This document shows, one piece after another, positions 48,255 through 57,364 of a DNA stretch of 64,000 nt. The notes under the pieces were generated by a model, which saw only the letters and a list, made by a program, of their open reading frames with translations, had not been told where the DNA came from and ran no database searches. Within the stretch, counting starts at the first letter, position 1, and every line of letters starts with the position of its first letter. This DNA is from Lytechinus variegatus (Eukaryota; Echinodermata; Echinoidea; Temnopleuroida; Toxopneustidae), in the NCBI RefSeq assembly GCF_018143015.1, contig NC_054748.1, forward strand, positions 6,738,967 to 6,802,966, written 5' to 3'. A program made the translations under genes and the position numbers.

Positions 48255-48883
48255 TCTGGGCCGTGTCTTACAAAGAGTTGCAATTGATGCGATCAACCAC
48301 AACTATGGAAAGCCAGCAGTGTCAACATCTAAAAATGCAAGTTTGTTTAAACGATTTTCTAGATATGATGTATATTCATACATTCGTTTTCTTGAAAATG
48401 AAGTGAACTCGTCTTTGCTTACAAAGGACATTGTGCAAATTTCTTGTAAAAAAAAAAACTATTACATTACTAGATTTCCATATCATTGCGATTGATTAAG
48501 CAACCACAACTATGGAATGCCAGCAGCATTAACATCGAAACGTGCACAATTTCCACTCCCTGGGGAGCATTCCTTGCATTCATCGCAGCCACATTATGGC
48601 GCTGGCAAAATCAAACATACAATATCTTTCGCATCCTACCGGGTACCCATTTAGCACCTGGGTCGAGAGTGGCAAAGTGTGGATTAACGCCTTGCCAAAG
48701 GACGCTAGACATTAACATCGAAACTGCATATTTTCTAGATATGCTGTATACATTTATTGTTCTCTTGAAAATGACTGTGCTCTATGTCTACAAAGAACAT
48801 TGAGCGAATTTCCTGTAGAATAAACTATGACATTGATGGATTTCCATACATCAAACGCAACTCTTTGTAAGACGGGCCTCTGA
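48255..48883. mobile_element. MITE family E copy with a SINE inserted
   Basis: Ends ctgggccgtgtcttacaaag and ctttgtaagacgggcctct. The palindrome is interrupted by 48542-48709. Confidence 0.82.
48542..48709 (-). mobile_element. SINE insertion with target-site duplication
   Basis: On the - strand it contains gcaaggcgttaatccacact ttgcc, ctcgacccaggtgctaaatg and ggtacccggtagg, as in the SINE body at 19860-19910. It is flanked by the 15-base direct repeat cattaacatcgaaac at 48527-48541 and 48710-48724. Confidence 0.88.
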
Positions 48884-49072
48884 TCTTTATTGTAAAATGA
48901 AATTTTGTAATAATATGAATTATACTTGCTTATATAGCGCAGCGCTGAACAAAACACAGTAAAATATCGTAATATTCTTTTCTGCATGAATGCATATTAA
49001 ACATAGCTAACTATTCTATTGTTTTTAAAAGCACAGAGTATGATTGTATAACATCAAAATTGCACTACTTGA

Positions 49073-49382
49073 CTACAAGCAAAATGCTTTGAGTCTGAAG
49101 AGGAGGCTTCAAATCTCAATCTACAAGCTAAAAAAACCCAACAATTGAACGGCGAAATTTTGAAAGGAATCGGGCAAGCAGACGTGGCGGAACATCCGGC
49201 TCGGACAAAGAAAGTGGAGGAGCACCTTTTGTCTGCCAAACAATAGGTGACCCTCCACTTTCATTGTATGAGCCTGACGTTCTGCCACCTCTGCGGGCAA
49301 GGAACAAGAAACAGCAAGGCAGTTTGAAAACCGAGATCACTAAAAAGACTATATTATCTCAAATTGGCAAACTGGCAAGCAG
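49073..49382 (+). pseudogene. Exon-like coding remnant of unknown family
   Basis: An open frame 49073-49243 (..CFESEEASNLNLQAKKTQQ..) stops at TAG 49244; a second frame continues at once from 49240 to 49382 (..GDPPLSLYEPDVLPPLRARN..) and ends in ag|GTATGT, a donor. Composition is protein-like and unlike the surrounding AT-rich DNA. It could be a frameshifted transposon ORF or a decayed host exon. I recognise no domain. Confidence 0.3.
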
Positions 49383-49727
49383 GTATGTAATCTCCCATTT
49401 GTTGTGTACATTAATAATCAGGAATGTATATACATGTATTTAGGGTTTTTTCCTGCAACATTAATTGCCCGAGGAAATAATCAGCATAGATACTTTAAAG
49501 AGCATATTGATATATGTTCAAATAATCACATTATTTGAACATTCTGGGTATTGTTTTGAAATACATGTTGTTGTTACTTTAATAAGTTTGTGTACAGCAG
49601 CAAATGGAAAAGTGGTTCTTACAGGACACCGTAGATTACAATCACAAATATAAATGGGGCTTATAACTGTTGGTAGAAAACGCTTCAGTTCATGAAACAT
49701 TTCTCTCTTACAAATTGCTCTGAGGCA

Positions 49728-49868
49728 GGCCCGTTGCAGAAAGAATGGCAACTCAAAAAAAAATCAAACACAACTTGACTTTGAGCCGATCAGGCACGCA
49801 TATCAAGAACTTGCAATTTATTTTTTTGTTACGATCGAACGCCACACTTCCTGCAACCGGCCCCTGGT
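49728..49868. mobile_element. Short palindromic MITE (GGCCTGTTGCAGA family)
   Basis: Ends aggcaggcccgttgcagaaa and cttcctgcaaccggcccct; matches 33651-33797. Confidence 0.82.
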
Positions 49869-49929
49869 AGCTTATGAATAGATGGCGGAGAAAAATCACC
49901 TGAAATTTGTTTCACGAATGGTTAACCCG

Positions 49930-50201
49930 GGCCCCCGTCTTACAAAGATTTACGATTGATCCAATCAATCTCAACTATGGGAAGCCAGTAACGTCAACGT
50001 CTAAAATGCATGTTTCATCAAAATATTTCGAGATATGATATATATTCATACATTCACTGTTTTCTTGTCAATTCAGTATGCTTCTCTCTGTTTTCAAAGG
50101 ACATTGTGCAAATTTCCTAAAGAAGAAATTATGATATTAAAGGATTTCCATATACTTGAGGTTAATTGGTTTGATCGTAACTGTTTGTAAGACGGGGCCC
50201 C
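49930..50201. mobile_element. MITE family E, short copy
   Basis: Ends ggcccccgtcttacaaagat and ctgtttgtaagacggggccc; about 270 bases, half the length of 38481-39001, so it has an internal deletion. Confidence 0.88.
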
Positions 50202-50203
50202 GG

Positions 50204-50590
50204 TTTCATGACAAGTTTGGTCAATGGTTTTCAGTGACAGATGTTCCAAGCTTCTGCAAAGCCTTGCATATGATTGGCGGAAAGCACATTAGTCAATGAA
50301 AATCACTCACTGAATGCTGTTTCTTGAAAGGTTCCCGGTTTCATGATGAGCTTTATCCATGATTTTCACCGAAAGACGTTATAAGGTACTGTAAATCCTT
50401 GCATACGATTAGCCAACAGCACATTAGTCAATGAAAATCACTCACTGAATGCTGTTTCATGAAAGGTTCCCGGTTTCATGATGAGCTTTATCAATGATTT
50501 TCACCGAAAGATGGTATAAGCCAGTGCCAAGTCCTTGCTTGTGATTGTCTAATTAGTCAAGTGAAAATTTGTTTCATGGAATGCTTCCCA
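50204..50590. repeat. Three tandem ~130-base units starting CCGGTTTCATGA
   Basis: Units begin near 50204, 50333 and 50467 with cccggtttcatga; each has gattttca..gaaag and ends in gaatgctgtttc(a/t)tgaaa. Each unit resembles a small MITE with ggtttcatga / tcatgaaa ends, inserted head to tail or amplified. Confidence 0.82.
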
Positions 50591-50728
50591 GGGACCCGCA
50601 ACACAAAGGTTAGCGATCAATTGTACACTTAATTTTCATGATTGATTGTACATTGTAGTCAATGCAGTCAATCATAAAGATATTCTTCTACGATGATTGC
50701 TAAGCATTGTGCTACGGGCCCCTGATTT
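50590..50728. mobile_element. Short palindromic MITE (GTAACACAAAGG family)
   Basis: Ends gggacccgcaacacaaaggt and gcattgtgctacgggcccc, with gattgattgtacattgtagt caatgcagtcaatc in the centre. Confidence 0.8.
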
Positions 50729-50797
50729 GCAGGAGGCTTCAGCAGACGACTGGATCTTCCTGTGAAGAGGGGAGGGGGGGATAGAAGATGACAATAA

Positions 50798-51386
50798 ATT
50801 AAAGGAAACCAAAACCCAAGAAAAGAAGCAATCTTATTGGAAAGAGTAAAATGAGAGGAACAATTTCAAAAAAATTTCATCAAAATCGGTAATAAAAATA
50901 AGCAAGTTATGGACGATTAAAAAGTCTTGTTGTACTTACTTTGCGGATCCTCAAATTGGCAAATGTGCTTCAAATTGACTGATTTTGTGGACAACTGTCC
51001 ATTTGTTTTGTACACATATTTTCAGATTTTCCCCTATATTTTACATATTTCTCATTATCTCCTCCCGACCTTGACATATATGGTGTGGATTATATTTTCC
51101 CATGAAATATGTTGTGCTCAGAAGGAGGCAAGATGCATTTTGAAAGATAATGAGGAAAATCTGAAAATTTGTGTACAAAACAAATGGAGAGTTGTCCACA
51201 AAATCAGCCATTTTGAAGCACGTTTGCCAATTTGAGGATGCCCATAGAAAGTACAACAAGAGTTTTCAAACTCCCATAACTTGCTTATTTCATAACCGAT
51301 TTTGATGAAACTTTTTTTAAATTGTTCCTCTCATTTTACTCTTCCCAATAAGATTACTTCTCTTCTTGGGTTATGGTTTCCTTTAA
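50798..51386. mobile_element. MITE family D, full-length palindrome (~590 bp)
   Basis: Ends ttaaaggaaaccaaaaccca agaa and ttcttgggttatggtttcct ttaa; inner pairs: caaattggcaaatgtgcttc / gaagcacgtttgccaatttg and gtggacaactgtccatttgt / acaaatggagagttgtccac. Confidence 0.92.
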
Positions 51387-51586
51387 AGAATGAGAATTAT
51401 GTCAATGTGCATGTTTGTGAGAAAAGAAGAATGATATAGACAGCATTTTTTTACCTTCTCTTCCAATAAAAGCATAAATGGGATTTACATCACTACCCAT
51501 GTTTGGTAGCAAGGAAGGTAGAGACACAGCATTTTTTCACCTCTTGGTCACATGAAAGGGAAATTCCACCCCAACAGAGACTACTT

Positions 51587-52092
51587 TTAAAGGGGAAGTT
51601 CACCCTGACAAAAACTTTATTGTAAAAATAGCAGAAAAAATAATAAAAAATATTGCCGAAGGTTTGAGAAAAATTCATCAAATAATTAAAAAGTTATTAG
51701 AATTTCAATTATTTGATTTGTGACGTCATATGCGAGCAGCATTCCTACATAGCGAATGGTAAAAAATCAATAAAATGTCATTTTCTCAGAAAATTGAAAA
51801 TGGTTTTCACTGTACCTTTTGTATATCAATGGACAAATTATTTCACACCCGATCATGAATAGAAAACAAAATTAAGTCATCAGGAACCATGCAAAATTTG
51901 AAATTCATGCATTTTATATTACATAACACATGGGGCAGCTGCTCGTTTATGACGTCACAAATCCAAAACTTTGAACTCTAATAACTTTCTTACTTTTTAA
52001 CGGATTTTCCTCAAACCTTCACCAATATTTTTTACTATTTTTTCTGCTATTTTTGCAACAAAGTTTTCTTCAGGGTGAACTTCCCCTTTAAT
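51587..52092. mobile_element. MITE family A, full-length palindrome
   Basis: Ends ttaaaggggaagttcaccct ga and cagggtgaacttccccttta; CRE-like gtgacgtcat at 51720 and atgacgtcac at 51949. Confidence 0.92.
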
Positions 52093-52596
52093 AATAAGTT
52101 AAACATCAAGCTAGAAAATTTCATTAAGTCAGCTGTCAAATAAGATAGAATGAAATTGTAATATTTTTCTAAATTGAAAAAAACAACAACCACAATTATA
52201 TGCACATTCTGGTGGTATACAAAATTGGCATGCACATTCCTTACCACATAAACTACAGGCCAGTATCAGAAAAAATCTAAAAATAATTATTTTTCATTCA
52301 TTGAAAATGAAATTCATTCGTGAAAAAACGTTATTTGCAAATTTAACACCTAATTTCGCTTCAAATTTTCTCCTTTTTTTCCTAGATGTCATCTTGTAAT
52401 CTAATTCAAAGGTTTCCACAAAGAAAAATTGCAAAAGCCAAATTTTTCCATATGTATTTCTCTGTTTATTTCATCTTCTGTTTTTCATTGTTTTTATTTT
52501 CAATGGAAATTTTTACAGACCGTTTAACAAGACAATATATGCATTATGATTTTTCCATTCCTCTAAAGATTTCTGAACAACTTCTTTTTCACAAGT

Positions 52597-53098
52597 TTAA
52601 AGGGGAAGTTCACCCTGAAGAAAACTTTGTTGCAAAAATAGCAGAAAAAATAGTAAAAAATATTGGTGGTTTGAGGAAAATCTGTTAAAGAGTAAGAAAG
52701 TTATTAGAGTTCAAAATTTGGGATTTGTGACGTCATAAACGAGCAGCTGCCCCATCTGTTATGTAATATAAAATGTATGAATTTTAAATTTTGTATGGTT
52801 CCTGATGACTTAATTTTGTTTTCTTTTCATGATCGGGTGTGAAATGATTTGTCTATTGATATACAAAAGGTACAGCGAAAACCATTATCAATTTTCTGAG
52901 AAAATGACACTTCATTGATTTTTTACCATTTGCTATGTAGGAATGCTGCTCGCATATGACGTCACAAATCAAATAATTGAAATTCTAATAACTTTTTGAT
53001 TATTTGATGAATTTTTCTCAAACCTTCGGCAATATTTTTCATTATTTTTTCTGCTATTTTTACAATAAAGTTTTTGTCAGGGTGAACTTCCCCTTTAA
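52597..53098. mobile_element. MITE family A, full-length palindrome
   Basis: Same ends as 51587-52092 but in the opposite orientation: its left arm matches the right arm of that copy. CRE-like gtgacgtcat at 52727 and atgacgtcac at 52958. Confidence 0.92.
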
Positions 53099-53240
53099 AG
53101 GTCCAAAAGGCGATCAAAGAATCACCCATAGTTGCCCATTATTATCATCTCCTAATATGATTGATAACTCACCTGCCTGTAATTGCATCATCATCATCAC
53201 CATTATTCTTTTTATAAAAACTAACTGGTTGGGTTGGCCG

Positions 53241-56200
53241 TTAAAACATTGATCCTTCACTCGGCTGTTGGGTTTTTAAGTTTTCTTTTGCGCTCATTTT
53301 CTCTCGGAGCTTCGTAAGCACGTCCTTGATGGTGTAATTCCTCTGCCAGTGTTTTAGCATGTCGAAATTCCTAGAACTAACCTGCATCAATAACAAATAA
53401 ATTTCAATACATTTCTTTATCTAATAATAATAATAAAGAAGATTTTTATAGCGCACTTTCCATCTTGATTAGATGCTCAAGGCTTTTCAGTGCAGAACAA
53501 CAAAATTATTTACATATAATACATGTCTAAAAAGAGAACAGTTGGCATGTCTGATAGATAGTTATTACAGGAATACTTACAGCTCCTTCTGATGATACAC
53601 AGCTCATGTTAATCTTCGTTAGGAATCTAATCGTCGGAGGTTGGTCAGGGTACTTGTCTCCACAGTGAATCGAGAGCGAATATATTTTGCCTTCATATGG
53701 TGTCTGAAAAAAACAAGATTCAAAATATTTATCATCTGAAAATGATATATATGAAAGCATGGACGCAACCACGATTGTCCCCCGTCCCCCTTGTATGTAT
53801 GCTGGTGATTGCTGATGCTGTGTGTATATTTTTCATTTGATTTTAATATGTACCGGTACTTTTTTTTTTATTGTTTGGGAGCTACAACTCACAAGTTCTC
53901 ATGAAGTTTTAAGTAGTTTTCCTTTTTTCTCTTTTACAGTGTACATGGAATTTTCATTCTTGTACATATTGTATATTGTTTTTTATATTGATGAGAAAAT
54001 AAATTGAACTGAACTGATCTGATTTGAACTAATCACGTATGAAAACACTGATTCTGGTCTGAAACGGGGAAGCATTATAAGCATACCCTAAGCCCGGGGG
54101 GGGGGGGCACTTCCATTCACGAGTGGATACCATGCGCGACCAAGGGGTCTCAAAAAGCACCCTAAACACGTAATTTCCATCTTCTGAATATGCACCCCTT
54201 AACAAGTATTGGGGTGTGAAACCCTACCCTTAACAAGTATTGGAAACAAAAAGATACTCTTGGCAAATATCCCCTGAAATGAACCCCTAAACAAGTACAT
54301 GAATGCTTTATTGTTACGGGTCCTTCGGTCATCGGCTTGACCTTATTTGGTTAAGTACGACCCCACCTTCTACACCTCGCGCAAATTGGACTCTAAACAC
54401 GAAGTGATGGGGCAAAAAGGACATCCTTTATGAAACATTCTAATTTTGTTTTATCATCCCCACAAATTCGACCCTAAACACGTAATTACCCTAGCGAAAT
54501 AGATACCCTTTTTTCATTATTTTTGTGTTTTTGACACCCTTATCACGTTGCCCTATCATGAAAAAGACATCCTTTTTACGTGTTTTTTTGGTCGCGCATG
54601 GTATCCACTCCTCAATGTAAGAGGCCCCCCCGGGACCCTAAGTCTACCACCCTGTACCACCACAGCAATGCAGTGAGTCAAGAATGCATTCCAAAAATAG
54701 AAAAGGTATATATAAATACAAACTTTAAACTGACATTATTTCAAAAAAGAATAGGAGCCCGTTTCATATAGGACTATATACAACTGTTGTTATTTTGCCA
54801 TTATGGCAACTACCATGGTTAACTTGATTATTATTGGCTGTTGAGCCCTGTTACCATGGTAGTTGCCATTATGGCAATATTGCAACAGTTGTATAAAGTC
54901 CTATATGAAACAAGCTCCTATTCTTTTTTTAAAATAATGTCAGTTTAAAGTATACCTTTTCTATTCTTGGAATGCATTCTTGACTCAGTGCATTGCCGCT
55001 AAATGCGGGGCCCCTGGCTTATTGGCCCCAGGTCATGCATGCTATTTTGTCAAACTTCAATTGACAAAAAATGCAAAAAAGTAAATAAACAAAATGTAAA
55101 TGACATTATCTGAACATGAGACTAAATACCAGTAATAGTCCAAGTGATGGTTAGACCATCTGGCAATGAAACCAATTTGACTTCGAAGATCAAATGGGTG
55201 TGGCCCATGTGATCTCACTAATGGAAGACCATTATCATTGGTGATGATGAGTCACCCTTTACTAAATAAATCAATGATAAAATAGATTTTCAAATATAAA
55301 TATCAGTCTACAAATCAGTGATAAATTAATGAATAAATAAATGAATAGAAAAATAAATTAATAAAACCAATAAACAAACAAATAAAATGAATAAATATAT
55401 TCAAATAATAAATAAATAAATAACATATAATGAATATGTATATATAAATATAATACATAAATAAATAGATAGGTAGGTAGACAGACTTATTAGATAGATA
55501 GATAGATAGATGAATGGATGGGTGGGTGGCAGGGTGGATGGATGGATGGATAGACAGATAGATGAATAAATAAATGAATAAACTAAATAAATAAAATAAA
55601 ATAGATAAATCAATCAATCTATCAATCAATCGATCAATGAAGTAGTAAATATAATAAACCAAATAGAGTGAATGAGTTATGATATTACATACCTTCAATG
55701 GTCCAATAATCATTCCATTCCATTGTCTCATCATCATATCATCATCATTTTCTATTCCCCAGCTGACCACGCCCCCTCCTCCTTTCTGCCCCGCCTCTAG
55801 CTCCTCCAGCAGCCTGAAATTCCTTGGGATTTCCACACCTGAAGGCAGAAGGGAAAATAATAACAGTCATGATAATATTCAACTTTTGAATCATTTAAAG
55901 CAGATACGAACCAATAGCGCCATCTCGAGTCCTCAACAACTCATACCTGGCCAGTTTCCTGACCCATAATGCTAGTGTAGTCCAGTAATATAGATCCACT
56001 TGAATGATAAAGTGTTAATTAACTACATGTACTCAACACATTTATACCGCAATAATTATATCAACAAGTAGCAAAACAATTACTTTTCCTCTCAAAACAT
56101 TCTAGTATGTCTATACAAATACAATCATAGGTCAATTTATTCTCTGTAGTATTTAGCAGATACCTGAAAACATATATTTTAAGACTATGTACAGTACATG

Positions 56201-57087
56201 TATTCATAACACACAGTCAATGAGAGTCCCACACAATTAACTCCCCCATTAAATCATCATATTGTAGCCACTTGTTCACTGCTACCACCCTGCCTGTGGT
56301 GAATCTACAGGTAGGACTATGGTATGCCAATGTTGTACAGAGCACACACTTCAAAAAATCATTAAAATATCACTTTTGTGACCAAAATTACTAATTTTCA
56401 TACAGTTGCAATTTATTTTTCATTAGTAACTTTGGAATAATTTTTGTATTCACCAGAGCGCTCAAAAACTTGAATTTTGGGCATATTTTTGTGTACGCCC
56501 TCTATTGGTGGAAAGTAATATGGCAAGAAAATTTTCATTTTTTGATCTCTATTTTTAATAATGAAAAAATAATTTAAGGAATCAAATTTACTTAAGAGCC
56601 AAGTTATTTAATGAAAAGCTGTACGATAATTGAAACTAACAGTGTAAAAAAATCAAGCATTTGTCCAAAAGAAAAAGAGAAAGTAATCTAAACATTGTCA
56701 ACCTCATTTTGCCACACATGGAGATGTAACTGACTGAGAACAAGGTTATTTTCAATTCAATGACTGAACGCGTCTGACAAAAAATCTGATGCATATAGCG
56801 TTGTGCATTAGCGTGCCTCACCACTGTATTCAGTGCAGGTGTGAATGTAACCCAGGGAACTCCCGCCTGCTACACGGGCGGGAGTCCAGGATCTTACATG
56901 TGAGGGGCATACTCACCTGACAAGCGTGAAGTATGGTCAAAATAATTCTCCGAATAAATAGTTAAAACAGAAATCAAGCACTTACCACGATCATATGGAT
57001 GATGCTCTAACGAGTGGCATCTGGGCACAGACTGGAACCTCAAAAAACAAAAAGTTCTCTACTTCTACCCCCGTCTCGATCGGCCAT
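53241..57087 (-). CDS. UBE2V-like: Second ubiquitin-conjugating enzyme E2 variant (UEV, UBE2V type)
   Basis: Paralogue of the UEV at 29959, on the opposite strand. Exons in transcription order: 57087-57069 (candidate), 55838-55693, 53703-53581, 53381-53241 (stop TTA on + at 53241-53243). Phases match the other gene exactly. It shows [78 protein letters not shown] and QQPSEGSMF at the end. Total ~142 residues, near the family's 145. No HPN-Cys active site, as in all UEVs. It keeps the consensus GMIIGP and TKINM, so it is closer to UBE2V1/2 than gene 1; but the PPR after GMIIGP has become PLK, and the linker between exons 3 and 4 ([14 protein letters not shown]) is unusual. The predicted role is Ubc13 partner in K63 ubiquitin chain assembly. 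Confidence 0.92.
53440..53520. mobile_element. Dispersed repeat end in UEV gene 2 last intron
   Basis: taataataataaagaagatt tttatagcgcactttccatc followed by ttgattagatgctcaaggc, which recurs at 15003-15025. It resembles SINE/LINE 3' ends with (ATT)n tails. Confidence 0.5.
54093..54632. mobile_element. Repeat family L, complete copy (~540 bp)
   Basis: Inverted ends: ggggggcacttccattcacg agtggatacc atgcgcgacc on the left and ggtcgcgcatggtatccact cctcaatg on the right, bordered by G and C homopolymers. Interior caccctaaacacgtaattt and aagacatcctttttacg pairs. Confidence 0.88.
54660..54998. mobile_element. ~340-bp palindrome containing a MITE core
   Basis: Outer arms gcaatgcagtgagtcaagaa tgcattcc and ggaatgcattcttgactcag tgcattgc; then tttaaactgacattatttca / aataatgtcagtttaaa; then the core 54755-54925 with gcccgtttcatataggacta and agtcctatatgaaacaagct. 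The arms extend well past the MITE ends, so the flank was duplicated in inverted orientation. Confidence 0.9.
55310..55660. repeat. Tetranucleotide microsatellite (AAAT/GATA/GGAT mix)
   Basis: Runs of aaataaataaat, tagatagatagata and gatggatggatgg, adjoining the 3' side of UEV gene 2's exon at 55693. Tyr/Ile-rich frames on the - strand are artefacts. Confidence 0.9.
55845..56850. other. UEV gene 2 first intron, no other gene seen
   Basis: AT-rich, without a recurrent repeat family that I can identify. Confidence 0.4.
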
Positions 57088-57360
57088 TTTGTTACAATTC
57101 ATAACAAAAATGGCCGATCGAGACGGGGGTAGAAGGAGAGAACTTTTCGTTTTTTGAGGTTCCAGTCTGTGCCCAGATGTCAGAAAAACTGCCACTCGTT
57201 AGACCATCATCCATATAATCGTGGTATGTGCTTGATTTCTGTTTTAACTATTTATTCGGAGAATTATTTTGACCATACTTCACGCTTGTCAGGTGAGTAT
57301 GCCAATTTGCACGTAAGGTCCTGGGCTCCCGCCCACGTAGCGGGCGGGAGTTCCCTGGGT
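56851..57360. repeat. Large palindrome (arms ~245-260 bp, 6-base spacer) over the UEV gene 2 start
   Basis: Left arm 56851-57094, right arm 57101-57360, centre caattc. Arm landmarks: cccagggaactcccgcc / ggcgggagttccctggg, gcatactcacctgacaagcg / cgcttgtcaggtgagtatgc, gagaattattttgaccatac on both, cacgatcatatggatgatgc versus catcatccatataatcgtgg, and the start-codon block atggccgatcgagacggggg on both. The arms differ by small substitutions. Confidence 0.93.
57069..57087 (-). CDS. Candidate first coding exon of UEV gene 2
   Basis: ATGGCCGATCGAGACGGGG, followed by GT (GTAGAAGT). It has aacaaaATGG start context and leaves one base over, exactly the phase needed by the exon at 55838; the join reads [14 protein letters not shown]. 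UEVs typically have a very short first exon of this kind. The donor (GTAGAA) is weak. The mirror arm carries the same ATG at 57110 on the + strand. Confidence 0.45.
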
Positions 57361-57364
57361 TAGT

